From contig NC_079884.1 of assembly GCF_029227915.1 (NCBI RefSeq), positions 5,954,001-6,018,000 of the forward strand: 64,000 nt of DNA, read 5' to 3'. Position 1 is the first letter of the stretch, and the number at the start of each line of letters is the position of its first letter. This stretch comes from Hydractinia symbiolongicarpus. Its lineage: Eukaryota; Cnidaria; Hydrozoa; Anthoathecata; Hydractiniidae. Positions 33,160-48,300 of this stretch are shown one piece after another. The notes under the pieces are model-generated. The model did not search any database and was not told the DNA's origin. It was given only the letters and a program-made list of their open reading frames with translations. The position numbers and the translations under genes are program-made.

Positions 33160-36100
33160 ACATTTTTGAAAACTACAAGTCTCATGCGTTTTAGTGTTGA
33201 AAAAATAAATTAAAAAATCGTTCTGGAAATGGGTTTACTCACAGGGTACTTTCTTTGTATACATTCGACTATACGGGCCAAGCCCGGGATTTACGGGAAA
33301 TCGCGGGTTTTCGTTTGCCAGCGATTAAACCTGTTTCATTAAGCGTCTCATCAAAAATGAAAACATTTTTGAAAACTGCAAGTCTCATGCGTTTTAGTGG
33401 TGAAAAGATAATTGAAAAAATCGTTTCGGAAATGAGTTTACTCACAGGGTACTTTCTTTGTATACATTCGACTATACGGGCCAAGCCCGGGATTTACGGG
33501 AAATCGCGGGTTTTTGTTTGCCGGCGATTAAACAACTTTCATTAAACATCTCATCAAAAATGAAAACATTTCTGAAAACTACAAGTCTCATGCGTTTTAG
33601 TGGAGAAAATTAATTTAAAAAATCGTTCGGGAAATGAGTTTACTCCCTGGGTACTTTCTTTGTATACTTTTGACTATACGGGCCGAGTTCGGGATTTACG
33701 GAAAGTCGCGGATTTTCGTTTGCCGGCAATTAAACTTCTTTTATTCAGCGTCTCATCAAAAATGAAAACATTTTTAAAAACTACAAGTCTCATGGGCTTT
33801 AGTGGTGAAATAATAATTTAAAAAATCGTTCGGGAAATGAGTTTACACCCCGGGTACTTTCTTTGTATACTTTTGACTATACGGGCCGAGTCCGGGATTT
33901 ACGGGAAATCGCAGGTTTTTGTTTGCCGGCTATTAAACTTCTTTTATTCAGCGTCTCATCAAAAATGAAAACATTTTTAAAAACTACAAGTCTCATGCGT
34001 TTTAGTGGTGAAAAAATAAATTAAAAAATCGTTCGGGAAATGAGTTTACTCCCTGGGTACTATCTTTGTATACTTTTGACTATACGGGCCAAGCCCGGGA
34101 TTAACGGGAAATCTCGGGTTTTCGTTTGCCAGCGATTAAACCTGTTTCATTAAGCGTCTCATCAAAAATGAAAACATTTTTGAAAACTGCAAGTCTCATG
34201 CGTTTTAGTGGTGAAAAGATAATTGAAAAAATCGTTTCAGAAATGAGTTTACTCACAGGGTACTTTCTTTGTATACATTCGACTATACGGGCCAAGCCCG
34301 GGATTTACGGGAAATCGCGGGTTTTTGTTTGCCGGCGATTAAACAACTTTCATTAAACGTCTCATCAAAAATGAAAACATTTCTGAAAACTACAAGTCTC
34401 ATGCGTTTTAGTGGAGAAAATTAATTTAAAAAATCGTTCGGGAAATGAGTTTACTCCCTGGGTACTTTCTTTGTATACTTTTGACTATACGGGCCGAGTT
34501 CGGGATTTACGGGAAGTCGCGGATTTTCGTTTGCCGGCAATTAAACTTCTTTTATTCAGCGTCTCATCAAAAATGAAAACATTTTTAAAAACTACAAGTC
34601 TCATGGGCTTTAGTGGTGAAATAATAATTTAAAAAATCGTTCGGGAAATGAGTTTACACCCCGGGTACTTTCTTTGTATACTTTTGACTATACGGGCCGA
34701 GTCCGGGATTTACGGGAAATCGCAGGTTTTCGTTTGCCGGCTATTAAACTTCTTTTATTCAGCGTCTCATCAAAAATGAAAACATTTTTGAAAACTACAA
34801 GTCTCATGCGTTTTAGTGGTGAAAAAATAAATTAAAAAATCGTTCGGGAAATGAGTTTACTCCCTGGGTATTATCTTTGTATACTTTTGACTATACGGGC
34901 CAAGCCCGGGATTTACGGGAAATCTCGGGTTTTCGTTTGCCGGCGATTAAACCTCTTTCATTAAGCGTCTCATCAAAAATGAAAACATTTCTGAAAACTA
35001 CAAGTCTCATGCGTTTTAGTGGTGAAAAAATAACTTAAAAAATCGTTCCGGAAATGAGTTTACTCCCTGGGTACTTTCTTTGTATACTTTTGACTATACG
35101 GGCCGAGTCCTGGATTTACGGGAAATCGCGGGTTTTCGTTTGCCGGCAATTAAACTTCTTTTATTCAGCGTCTCATCAAAAATGAAAACATTTTTGAAAA
35201 CTACAAGTCTCATGCGTTTTAGTGTTGAAAAAATAAATTAAAAAATCGTTCTGGAAATGAGTTTACTCACAGGGTACTTTCTTTGTATACATTCGACTAT
35301 ACGGGCCAAGCCCGGGATTTACGGGAAATCGCGGGTTTTCGTTTGCCAGCGATTAAACCTGTTTCATTAAGCGTCTCATCAAAAATGAAAACATTTTTGA
35401 AAACTGCAAGTCTCATGCGTTTTAGTGGTGAAAAGATAATTGAAAAAATCGTTTCGGAAATGAGTTTACTCACAGGGTACTTTCTTTGTATACATTCGAC
35501 TATACGGGCCAAACCCGGGATTTACGGGAAATCGCGGGTTTTTGTTTGCCGGCGATTAAACAACTTTCATTAAACGTCTCATCAAAAATGAAAACATTTC
35601 TGAAAACTACAAGTCTCATGCGTTTTAGTGGAGAAAATTAATTTAAAAATTCGTTCGGGAAATGAGTTTACTCCCTGGGTACTATCTTTGTATACTTTTG
35701 ACTATACGGGCCAAGCCCGGGATTTACGGGAAATCTCGGGTTTTCGTTTGCCAGCGATTAAACCTGTTTCATTAAGCGTCTCATCAAAAATGAAAACATT
35801 TTTGAAAACTGCAAGTCTCTTGCGTTTTAGTGGTGAAAAGATAATTGAAAAAATCGTTTCGGAAATGAGTTTACTCACAGGGTACTTTCTTTGTATACAT
35901 TCGACTATACGGGCCAAGCCCGGGATTTACGGGAAATCGCGGGTTTTTGTTTGCCGGCGATTAAACAACTTTTATTAAACGTCTCATCAAAAATGAAAAC
36001 ATTTCTGAAAACTACAAGTCTCATGCGTTTTAGTGGAGAAAATTAATTTAAAAAATCGTTCGGGAAATGAGTTTACTCCCTGGGTACTTTCTTTGTATAC

Positions 36101-39100
36101 TTTTGACTATACGGGCCGAGTTCGGGATTTACGGGAAGTCGCGGATTTTCGTTTGCCGGCAATTAAACTTCTTTTATTCAGCGTCTCATCAAAAATGAAA
36201 ACATTTTTAAAAACTACAAGTCTCATAGGCTTTAGTGGTGAAATAATAATTTAAAAAATCGTTCGGGAAATGAGTTTACACCCCGGGTACTTTCTTTGTA
36301 TACTTTTGACTATACGGGCCGAGTCCGGGATTTACGGGAAATCGCAGGTTTTCGTTTGCCGGCTATTAAACTTCTTTTATTCAGCGTCTCATCGAAAATG
36401 AAAACATTTTTGAAAACTACAAGTCTTATGCGTTTTAGTGGTGAAAAAATAAATTAAAAAATCGTTCGGGAAATGAGTTTACTCCCTGGGTACTATCTTT
36501 GTATACTTTTGACTATACGGGCCAAGCCCGGGATTTAAGGGAAATCTCGGGTTTTCGTTTGCCGGCGATTAAACCTCTTTCATTAAGCGTCTCATCAAAA
36601 ATGAAAACATTTCTGAAAACTACAAGTCTCATGCGTTTTAGTGGTGAAAAAATAACTTAAAAAATCGTTCCGGAAATGAGTTTACTCCCTGGGTACTTTC
36701 TTTGTATACTTTTGACTATACGGGCCGAGTCCGGGATTTACGGGAAGTCGCGGGTTTTCGTTTGCCGGCAATTAAAATTCTTTTATTCAGCGTCTCATCA
36801 AAAATGAAAACATTTTTAAAAACTACAAGTCTCATGGACTTTAGTGGTGAAATAATAATTCAAAAAATCGTTCGGGAAATGAGTTTACTTCCTGGGTACT
36901 TTCTTTGTATACTTTTGACTATACGGGCCGAGTCCGGGATTTACGGGAAATCGCAGGTTTTCGTTTGCCGGTGATTAAATTTCTTTTATTCAGCGTCTTA
37001 TCAAAAATGAAAACATTTTTGAAAACTACAAGTCTCATGCGTTTTAGTGGTGAAAAAATAAATTAAAAAATCGTTCGGGAAATGAGTTTACTCCCTGGGT
37101 ACTATCTTTGTATACTTTTGACTATACGGGCCAAGCCCGGGATTTACGGGAAATCTCGGGTTTTTGTTTGCCGGCGATTAAACCTCTTTCATTAAGCGTC
37201 TCATCAAAAATGAAAACATTTTTGAAAACTACAAGTCTCATGCGTTTTAGTGTTGAAAAAATAAATTAAAAAATCGTTTTGGAAATGAGTTTACTCACAG
37301 GGTACTTTCTTTGTATACATTCGACTATACGGGCCAAGACCGGGATTTACGGGAAATCGCGGGTTTTCGTTTGCCGGCGATTAAACCTGTTTCATTAAGC
37401 GTCTCATCAAAAATAAAAACATTTTAGAAAACTACAAGTCTCATGCGTTTTAGTGGTGAAAAGATAATTGAAAAAATCGTTTCGGAAATGAGTTTACTCG
37501 CAGGGTACTTTCTTTGTATACATTCGACTATACGGGCCAAGCCCGGGATTTACGGGAAATCGCGGGTTTTTGTTTACCGGCGATTAAACAACTTTCATTA
37601 AGCGTCTCATCAAAAATGAAAACATTTCTGAAAACTACAAGTCTCATGCGTTTTAGTGGTGAAAATTAATTTAAAAAATCGTTCGGGAAATGAGTTTACA
37701 CCCCGGGTACTTTCTTTGTATACTTTTGACTATACGGGCCGAGTCCGGGATTTACGGGAAATCGCAGGTTTTCGTTTGCCAGTTATTAAACTTCTTTTAT
37801 TCAGCGTCTCATCAAAAATGAAAACATTTTTGAAAACTACAAGTCTCATAGGCTTTAGTGGAGAAAATTAATTTAAAAAATCGTTCGGGAAATGAGTTTA
37901 CTCCCTGGGTACTTTCTTTGTATACTTTTGACTATACGGGCCGAGTTCGGGATTTACGGGAAGTCGCGGATTTTCGTTTGCCGGCAATTAAACTTCTTTT
38001 ATTCAGCGTCCCATCAAAAATGAAAACATTTTTAAAAACTACAAGTCTCATAGGCTTTAGTGGTGAAATAATAATTTAAAAAATCGTTCGGGAAATGAGT
38101 TTACACCCCGGGTACTTTCTTTGTATACTTTTGACTATACGGGCCGAGTCCGGGATTTACGGGAAATCGCAGGTTTTCGTTTGCCGGCTATTAAACTTCT
38201 TTTATTCAGCGTCTCATCAAAAATGAAAACATTTTTGAAAACTACAAGTCTCATGCGTTTTAGTGGTGAAAAAATAAATTAAAAAATCGTTCGGGAAATG
38301 AGTTTACACCCTGGGTACTATCTTTGTATACTTTTGACTATACGGGCCAAGCCCGGGATTTACGGGAAATCTCGGGTTTTCGTTTGCCGGCGATTAAACT
38401 TCTTTCATTAAGCGTCTCATCAAAAATGAAAACATTTCTGAAAACTACAAGTCTCATGCGTTTTAGTGGTGAAAAAATAACTTAAAAAATCGTTCCGGAA
38501 ATGAGTTTACTCCCTGGGTACTTTCTTTGTATACTTTTGACTATACGGGCCGAGTCCGGGATTTACGGGAAATCGCGGGTTTTCGTTTGCCGGCGATTAA
38601 ACTTCTTTTATTCAGCGTCTCATCAAAAATGAAAACATTTTTAAAAACTACAAGTCTCATGGGCTTTAGTGGTGAAATAATAATTCAAAAAATCGTTTGG
38701 GAAATTAGTTTACTCCCTGGGTACTTTCTTTGTATACTTTTGACTATACGGGCCGAGTCCAGGATTTACGGGAAATCGCAGGTTTTCGTTTGCCGGCGAT
38801 TAAATTTCTTTTATTCATCGTCTCATCAAAAATGAAAACATTTTTGAAAACTACAAGTCTCATGCGTTTTAGTGGTGAAAAAATAAATTAAAAAATCGTT
38901 CGGGAAATGAGTTTACTCCCTGGGTTCTATCTTTGTATACTTTTGACTATACGGGCCAAGCCCGGGATTTACGGGAAATCTCGGGTTTTCGTTTGCCGGC
39001 GATTAAACCTCTTTCATTAAGCGCCTCATCAAAAATGAAAACATTTTTGAAAACTACAAGTCTCATGCGTTTTAGTGTTGAAAAAATAAATTAAAAAATC

Positions 39101-39300
39101 GTTCTGGAAATGAGTTTACTCACAGGGTACTTTCTTTGTATACATTCGACTATACGGGCCAAGCCCGGGATTTACGGGAAATCGCGGGTTTTCGTTTGCC
39201 GGCGATTAAACCACTTTCATTAGGCGTCTCATCAAAAATGAAAACATTTCTGAAAACTACAAGTCTCATGCGTTTTAGTGGTGAAAAAATAACTTAAAAA
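33160..39300 (+). repeat. 203-bp satellite with 4-mer (811-bp) cassettes
   Basis: A cassette of four monomers (AACCTGTTTCATTAAGCG with ACTGCAAG; AACAACTTTCATTAAACG; GTGGAGAAAATTAATTT; GTTTACACCCCGGG with CCGGCTATTAAAC) occurs near 33.3, 34.1 and 35.8 kb, at 811-bp or multiple offsets. A 10-monomer offset (2028 bp) links 33.16-33.65 with 35.19-35.68 kb. Around 37.4-37.9 kb there are scattered private changes (AAAATAAAAACATTTTAG, CCAGTTATTAAAC). Phase is kept and no gene is seen. Confidence 0.85.
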
Positions 39301-42300
39301 ATCGTTCCGGAAATAAGTTTACTCCCTGGGTACTTTCTTTGTATACTTTTGACTATACGGGCCGAGTCCGGGATTTACGGGAAATCGCGGATTTTCGTTT
39401 GCCGGCGATTAAACTTCTTTTATTCAGCGTCTCATCAAAAATGAAAACATTTTTAAAAACTACAAGTCTCATGGGCTTTAGTGGTGAAGTAATAATTCAA
39501 AAAATCGTTTGGGAAATTAGTTTACTCCCTGGGTACTTTCTTTGTATACTTTTGACTATACGGGCCGAGTCCGGGATTTACGGGAAATCTCGGGTTTTCG
39601 TTTGCCGGCGATTAAACCTCTTTCATTAAGCGTCTCATCAAAAATGAAAACATTTTTAAAAACTACAAGTCTCATGCGTTTTAGTGGTGAAAAAATAAAT
39701 TAAAAAATCGTTCGGGAAATGAGTTTACTCCCTGGGTACTATCTTTGTATACTTTTGACTATACGGGCCAAGCCCGGGATTTACGGGAAATCTCGGGTTT
39801 TCGTTTGCCGGCGATTTAACCTCTTTCATTAAGCGTCTCATCAAAAATGAAAACATTTCTGAAAACTACAAGTCTCATGCGTTTTAGTGGTGAAAAAATA
39901 ACTTAAAAAATCGTTCCGGAAATGAGTTTACTCCCTGGGTACTTTCTTTGTATACTTTTGACTATACGGGCCGAGTCCTGGATTTACGGGAAATCGCGGG
40001 TTTTCGTTTGCCGGCAATTAAACTTCTTTTATTCAGCGTCTCATCAAAAATGAAAACATTTTTGAAAACTACAAGTCTCATGCGTTTTAGTGTTGAAAAA
40101 ATAAATTAAAAAATCGTTCTGGAAATGAGTTTACTCACAGGGTACTTTCTTTCTATACATTCGACTATACGGGCCAAGCCCGGGATTTACGGGAAATCGC
40201 GGGTTTTCGTTTGCCAGCGATTAAACCTGTTTCATTAAGCGTCTCATCAAAAATGAAAACATTTTTGAAAACTGCAAGTCTCATGCGTTTTTGTGGTGAA
40301 AAGATAATTGAAAAAATCGTTTCGGAAATGAGTTTACTCACAGGGTACTTTCTTTGTATACATTCGACTATACGGGCCAAGCCCGGGATTTACGGGAAAT
40401 CGCGGGTTTTTGTTTGCCGGCGATTAAACAACTTTCATTAAACGTCTCATCAAAAATGAAAACATTTCTGAAAACTACAAGTCTCATGCGTTTTAGTGGA
40501 GAAAATTAATTTAAAAAATCGTTCGGGAAATGAGTTTACTCCCTGGGTACTTTCTTTGTATACTTTTGACTATACGGGCCGAGTTCGGGATTTACGGGAA
40601 GTCGCGGATTTTCGTTTGCCGGCAATTAAACTTCTTTTATTCAGCGTCTCATCAAAAATGAAAACATTTTTGAAAACTACAAGTCTCATGCGTTTTAGTA
40701 GTGAAAAAATAAATTATAAAATCGTTCGGGAAATGAGTTTACTCCCTGGGTACTATCTCTGTATACTTTTGACTATACGGGCCAAGCCCGGGATTTACGG
40801 GAAATCTCGGGTTTTAGTTTGCCAGCGATTAAACCTGTTTCATTAAGCGTCTCATCAAAAATGAAAACATTTTTGAAAACTGCAAGTCTCATGCGTTTTA
40901 GTGGTGAAAAGATAATTGAAAAAATCGTTTCGGAAATGAGTTTACTCACAGGGTACTTTCTTTGTATACATTCGACTATACGGGCCAAGCCCGGGATTTA
41001 CGGGAAATCGCGGGTTTTTGTTTGCCGGCGATTAAACAACTTTCATTAAACGTCTCATCAAAAATGAAAACATTTCTGAAAACTACAAGTCTCATGCGTT
41101 TTAGTGGAGAAAATTAATTTAAAAAATCGTTCGGGAAATGAGTTTACTCCCTGGGTACTTTCTTTGTATACTTTTGACTATACGGGCCGAGTTCGGGATT
41201 TACGGGAAGTCGCGGATTTTCGTTTGCCGGCAATTAAACTTCTTTTATTCAGCGTCTCATCAAAAATGAAAACATTTTTAAAAACTACAAGTCTCATAGG
41301 CTTTAGTGGTGAAATAATTATTTAAAAAATCGTTCGGGAAATGAGTTTACACCCCGGGTACTTTCTTTGTATACTTTTGACTATACGGGCCGAGTCCGGG
41401 ATTTACGGGAAATCGCAGGTTTTCGTTTGCCGGCTATTAAACTTCTTTTATTCAGCGTCTCATCAAAAATGAAAACATTTTTGAAAATTACAAGTCTCAT
41501 GCGTTTTAGTGGTGAAAAAATAAATTAAAAAATCGTTCGGGAAATGAGTTTACTCCCTGGGTACTATCTTTGTATACTTTTGACTATACGGGCCAAGCCC
41601 GGGATTTACGGGAAATCTCGGGTTTTCGTTTGCCGGCGATTAAACCTCTTTCATTAAGCGTCTCATCAAAAATGAAAACATTTCTGAAAACTACAAGTCT
41701 CATGCGTTTTAGTGGTGAAAAAATAACTTAAAAAATCGTTCCGGAAATGAGTTTACTCCCTGGGTACTTTCTTTGTATACTTTTGACTATACGGGCCGAG
41801 TCCGGGATTTACGGGAAATCGCGGGTTTTTGTTTGCCGGCGATTAAACCTCTTTTATTCAGCGTCTCATCAAAAATGAAAACATTTTTAAAAACTACAAG
41901 TCTCATGGGCTTTAGTGGTGAAATAATAATTCAAAAAATCGTTTGGGAAATTAGTTTACTCCCTGGGTACTTTCTTTGTATACTTTTGACTATACGGGCC
42001 GAGTCCGGGATTTACGGGAAATCGCAGGTTTTTGTTTGCCGGCGATTAAATTTCTTTTATTCAGCGTCTCATCAAAAATGAAAACATTTTTGAAAACTAC
42101 AAGTCTCATGCGTTTTAGTGTTGAAAAAATAAATTAAAAAATCGTTCTGAAAATGAGTTTACTCACAGGGTACTTTCTTTGTATACATTCGACTATACGG
42201 GCCAAGCCCGGGATTTACGGGAAATCGCGGGTTTTCGTTTGCCGGCGATTAAACCACTTTCATTAGGCGTCTCATCAAAAATGAAAACATTTCTGAAAAC

Positions 42301-45300
42301 TACAAGTCTCATGCGTTTTAGTGGTGAAAAAATAACTTAAAAAATCGTTCCGGAAATGAGTTTACTCCCTGGGTACTTTCTTTGTATACTTTTGACTATA
42401 CGGGCCGAGTCCGGGATTTACGGGAAATCGCGGATTTTCGTTTGCCGGCGATTAAACTTCTTTTATTCAGCGTCTCATCAAAAATGAAAACATTTTTAAA
42501 AACTACAAGTCTCATGCGTTTTAGTGTTGAAAAAATAAATTAAAAAATCGTTCCGGAAATGAGTTTACTCCCTGGGTACTTTCTTTGTATACTTTTGACT
42601 ATACGGGCCGAGTCCGTGATTTACGGGAAATCGCGGATTTTCGTTTGCCGGCGATTAAACTTCTTTTATTCAGCGTCTCATCAAAAATGAAAACATTTTT
42701 AAAAACTACAAGTCTCATGGGCTTTAGTGGTGAAGTAATAATTCAAAAAATCGTTTGGGAAATTAGTTTACTCCCTGGGTACTTTCTTTGTATACTTTTG
42801 ACTATACGGGCCGAGTCCGGGATTTACGGGAAATCTCGGGTTTTCGTTTGCCGGCGATTAAACCTCTTTCATTAAGCGTCTCATCAAAAATGAAAACATT
42901 TTTAAAAACTACAAGTCTCATGCGTTTTAGTGGTGAAAAAATAAATTAAAAAATCGTTCGGGAAATGAGTTTACTCCCTGGGTACTATCTTTGTATACTT
43001 TTGACTATACGGGCCAAGCCCGGGATTTACGGGAAATCTCGGGTTTTCGTTTGCCGGCGATTTAACCTCTTTCATTAAGCGTCTCATCAAAAATGAAAAC
43101 ATTTCTGAAAACTACAAGTCTCATGCGTTTTAGTGGTGAAAAAATAACTTAAAAAATCGTTCCGGAAATGAGTTTACTCCCTGGGTACTTTCTTTGTATA
43201 CTTTTGACTATACGGGCCGAGTCCGGGATTTACGGGAAATCGCGGGTTTTCGTTTGCCGGCAATTAAACTTCTTTTATTCAGCGTCTCATCAAAAATGAA
43301 AACATTTTTGAAAACTACAAGTCTCATGCGTTTTAGTGTTGAAAAAATAAATTAAAAAATCGTTCTGGAAATGAGTTTACTCACAGGGTACTTTCTTTCT
43401 ATACATTCGACTATACGGGCCAAGCCCGGGATTTACGGGAAATCGCGGGTTTTCGTTTGCCAGCGATTAAACCTGTTTCATTAAGCGTCTCATCAAAAAT
43501 GAAAACATTTTTGAAAACTGCAAGTCTCATGCGTTTTAGTGGTGAAAAGATAATTGAAAAAATCGTTTCGGAAATGAGTTTACTCACAGGGTACTTTCTT
43601 TGTATACATTCGACTATACGGGCCAAGCCCGGGATTTACGGGAAATCGCGGGTTTTTGTTTGCCGGCGATTAAACAACTTTCATTAAACGTCTCATCAAA
43701 AATGAAAACATTTCTGAAAACTACAAGTCTCATGCGTTTTAGTGGAGAAAATTAATTTAAAAAATCGTTCGGGAAATGAGTTTACTCCCTGGGTACTTTC
43801 TTTGTATACTTTTGACTATACGGGCCGAGTTCGGGATTTACGGGAAGTCGCGGATTTTCGTTTGCCGGCAATTAAACTTCTTTTATTCAGCGTCTCATCA
43901 AAAATGAAAACATTTTTGAAAACTACAAGTCTCATGCGTTTTAGTAGTGAAAAAATAAATTATAAAATCGTTCGGGAAATGAGTTTACTCCCTGGGTACT
44001 ATCTCTGTATACTTTTGACTATACGGGCCAAGCCCGGGATTTACGGGAAATCTCGGGTTTTAGTTTGCCAGCGATTAAACCTGTTTCATTAAGCGTCTCA
44101 TCAAAAATGAAAACATTTTTGAAAACTGCAAGTCTCATGCGTTTTAGTGGTGAAAAGATAATTGAAAAAATCGTTTCGGAAATGAGTTTACTCACAGGGT
44201 ACTTTCTTTGTATACATTCGACTATACGGGCCAAGCCCGGGATTTACGGGAAATCGCGGGTTTTTGTTTGCCGGCGATTAAACAACTTTCATTAAACGTC
44301 TCATCAAAAATGAAAACATTTCTGAAAACTACAAGTCTCATGCGTTTTAGTGGAGAAAATTAATTTAAAAAATCGTTCGGGAAATGAGTTTACTCCCTGG
44401 GTACTTTCTTTGTATACTTTTGACTATACGGGCCGAATTCGGGATTTACGGGAAGTCGCGGATTTTCGTTTGCCGGCAATTAAACTTCTTTTATTCAGCG
44501 TCTCATCAAAAATGAAAACATTTTTAAAAACTACAAGTCTCATAGGCTTTAGTGGTGAAATAATTATTTAAAAAATCGTTCGGGAAATGAGTTTACACCC
44601 CGGGTACTTTCTTTGTATACTTTTGACTATACGGGCCGAGTCCGGGATTTACGGGAAATCGCAGGTTTTCGTTTGCCGGCTATTAAACTTCTTTTATTCA
44701 GCGTCTCATCAAAAATGAAAACATTTTTGAAAATTACCAGTCTCATGCGTTTTAGTGGTGAAAAAATAAATTAAAAAATCGTTCGGGAAATGAGTTTACT
44801 CCCTGGGTACTATCTTTGTATACTTTTGACTATACGGGCCAAGCCCGGGATTTACGGGAAATCTCGGGTTTTCGTTTGCCGGCGATTAAACCTCTTTCAT
44901 TAAGCGTCTCATCAAAAATGAAAACATTTCTGAAAACTACAAGTCTCATGCGTTTTAGTTGTGAAAAAATAACTTAAAAAATCGTTCCGGAAATGAGTTT
45001 ACTCCCTGGGTACTTTCTTTGTATACTTTTGACTATACGGGCCGAGTCCGGGATTTACGGGAAATCGCGGGTTTTTGTTTGCCGGCGATTAAACCTCTTT
45101 TATTCAGCGTCTCATCAAAAATGAAAACATTTTTAAAAACTACAAGTCTCATGGGCTTTAGTGGTGAAATAATAATTCAAAAAATCGTTTGGGAAATTAG
45201 TTTACTCCCTGGGTACTTTCTTTGTATACTTTTGACTATACGGGCCGAGTCCGGGATTTACGGGAAATCGCAGGTTTTTGTTTGCCGGCGATTAAATTTC

Positions 45301-45356
45301 TTTTATTCAGCGTCTCATCAAAAATGAAAACATTTTTGAAAACTACAAGTCTCATG
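39300..45356 (+). repeat. Duplicated 14-monomer block, offset 3246 bp
   Basis: About 39300-42110 matches 42546-45356 at an offset of 3246 bp; two extra monomers (42110-42545) lie between the copies. Shared rare variants in order: CTTTCTTTCTATAC (about 40146 and 43392), GTTTTAGTAGTGAAAAAATAAATTATAAAATCG (a unique stop-removing change, about 40692 and 43938, quoted in part: AATTATAAAATCG), TACTATCTCTGTATAC, GGGTTTTAGTTTGCC, GAAATAATTATTT and TTGAAAATTAC. The copies look nearly identical by eye, so this is a recent large duplication. Confidence 0.88.
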
Positions 45357-48300
45357 CGTTTTAGTGGTGAAAAAATAAATTAAAAAATCGTTCGGGAAAT
45401 GAGTTTACTCCCTGGGTACTATCTTTGTATACTTTTGACTATACGGGCCAAGCCCGGGATTTACGGGAAATCTCGGGTTTTCGTTTGCCGGCGATTAAAC
45501 CTCTTTCATTAAGCGCCTCATCAAAAATGAAAACATTTTTGAAAACTACAAGTCTCATGCGTTTTAGTGTTGAAAAAATAAATTCAAAAATCGTTCTGGA
45601 AATGAGTTTACTCACAGGGTACTTTCTTTGTATACATTCGACTATACGGGCCAAGCCCGGGATTTACGGGAAATCGCGGGTTTTCGTTTGCCGGCGATTA
45701 AACCACTTTCATTAGGCGTCTCATCAAAAATGAAAACATTTCTGAAAACTACAAGTCTCATGGGCTTTAGTGGTGAAATAATAATTCAAAAAATCGTTTG
45801 GGAAATTAGTTTACTCCCTGGGTACTTTCTTTGTATACTTTTGACTATACGGGCCGAGTCCGGGATTTACGGGAAATCTCGGGTTTTCGTTTGCCGGCGA
45901 TTAAACCTCTTTCATTAAGCGTCTCATCAAAAATGAAAACATTTTTAAAAACTACAAGTCTCATGCGTTTTAGTGGTGAAAAAATAAATTAAAAAATCGT
46001 TCGGGAAATGAGTTTACTCCCTGGGTACTATCTTTGTATACTTTTGACTATACGGGCCAAGCGCGGGATTTACGGGAAATCTCGGGTTTTCGTTTGCCGG
46101 CGATTAAACCTCTTTCATTAAGCGTCTCATCAAAAATGAAAACATTTTTGAAAACTACAAGTCTCATGCGTTTTAGTGTTGAAAAAATAAATTAAAAAAT
46201 CGTTCTGTAAATGAGTTTACTCACAGGGTACTTTCTTTGTATACATTCGACTATACGGGCCAAGCCCGGGATTTACGGGAAATCGCGGGTTTTCGTTTGC
46301 CAGCGATTAAACCTGTTTCATTAAGCGTCTCATCAAAAATGAAAACATTTTTGAAAACTGCAAGTCTCATGCGTTTTAGTGGTGAAAAAATAATTGAAAA
46401 AATCGTTTCGAAAATGAGTTTACTCACAGGGTACTTTCTTTGTATACATTCGACTATACGGGCCAAGCCCGGGATTTACGGGAAATCGCGGGTTTTTGTT
46501 TGCCGGCGATTAAACAACTTTCATTAAACGTCTCATCAAAAATGAAAACATTTCTGAAAACTACAAGTCTCATGCGTTTTAGTGGAGAAAATTAATTTAA
46601 AAAATCGTTCGGGAAATGAGTTTACTCCCTGGGTACTTTCTTTGTATACTTTTGACTATACGGGCCGAGTTCGGGATTTACGGGAAGTCGCGGATTTTCG
46701 TTTGCCGGCAATTAAACTTCTTTTATCCAGCGTCTCATCAAAATCGAAAACATTTTTAAAAACTACAAGTCTCATGGGCTTTAGTGGTGAAATAATAATT
46801 TAAAAAATCGTTCGGGAAATGAGTTTACACCCCGGGTACTTTCTTTGTATACTTTTGACTATACGGGCCGAGTCCGGGATTTACGGGAAATCGCAGGTTT
46901 TCGTTTGCCGGCTATTAAACTTCTTTTATTCAGCGTCTCATCAAAAATGAAAACATTTTTGAAAACTACAAGTCTCATGCGTTTTAGTGGTGAAAAAATA
47001 AATTAAAAAATCGTTCGGGAAATGAGTTTACTGCCTGGGTACTATCTTTGTATACTTTTGACTATACGGGCCAAGCCCGGGATTTACGGGAAATCTCGGG
47101 TTTTCGTTTGCCGGCGAATAAACCTCTTTCATTAAGCGTCTCATCAAAAATGAAAACATTTCTGAAAACTACAAGTCTCATGCGTTTTAGTGGTGAAAAA
47201 ATAACTTAAAAAATCATTCCGGAACTGAGTTTACTCCCTGGGTACTTTCTTTGTATACTTTTGACTATACGGGCCGAGTCCGGGATTTACGGGAAATCGC
47301 GGGTTTTCGTTTGCCGGCGATTAAACAACTTTCAGTAAACGTCTTATCAAAAATGAAAACATTTCTGAAAACTACAAGTCTCATGCGTTTTAGTGGAGAA
47401 AATTAATTTAAAAAATCGTTCGGGAAATGAGTTTACTCCCTGGGTACTTTCTTTGTATACTTTTGACTATACGGGCCGAGTTCGGGATTTACGGGAAGTC
47501 GCGGATTTTCGTTTGCCGGCAATTAAACTTCTTTTATTCAGCGTCTCATCAAAAATGAAAACATTTTTAAAAACTACAAGTCTCATGGGCTTTAGTGGTG
47601 AAATAATAATTTAAAAAATCGTTCGGGAAATGAGTTTACACCCCGGGTACTTTCTTTGTATACTTTTGACTATACGGGCCGAGTCCGGGATTTACGGGAA
47701 ATCGCAGGTTTTCGTTTGCCGGCTATTAAACTTCTTTTATTCAGCGTCGCATCAAAAATGAAAACATTTTTGAAAACTACAAGTCTCATGCGTTTTAGTG
47801 GTGAAAAAATAAATTAAAAAATCGTTCGGGAAATGAGTTTACTCCCTGGGTACTATCTTTGTATACTTTTGACTATACGGGCCAAGCCCGGGATTTACGG
47901 GAAATCTCGGGTTTTCGTTTGCCGGCGAATAAACCTCTTTCATTAAGCGTCTCATCAAAAATGAAAACATTTCTGAAAACTACAAGTCTCATGCGTTTTA
48001 GTGGTGAAAAAATAACCTAAAAAATCGTTCCGGAACTGAGTTTACTCCCTGGGTACTTTATTTGTATACTTTTGACTATACGGGCCGAGTCCGGGATTTA
48101 CGGGAAATCGCGGGTTTTCGTTTGCCGGCGATTAAACTTCTTTTATTCAGCGTCTCATCAAAAATGAAAACATTTTTAAAAACTACAAGTCTCATGGGCT
48201 TTAGTGGTGAAATAATAATTCAAAAAATCGTTTGGGAAATTAGTTTACTCCCTGGGTACTTTCTTTGTATACTTTTGACTATACGGGCCGAGTCCTGGAT

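Larger units (their letters stand above)
30185..33160 (+). repeat. 203-bp satellite with a 10-monomer duplication
   Basis: About 29.81-30.66 kb recurs at 31.74-32.59 kb, sharing the rare GAGTCCGAGATTTACGGG (30541 and 32466) and AAAACAATTTTG (about 30625 and 32550). The offset is 1925 bp, which is 10 monomers minus the ~105-bp deletion at 31.5 kb. Positions 31210-31507 also match the cassette at 28570-28870. No gene seen. Confidence 0.85.
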
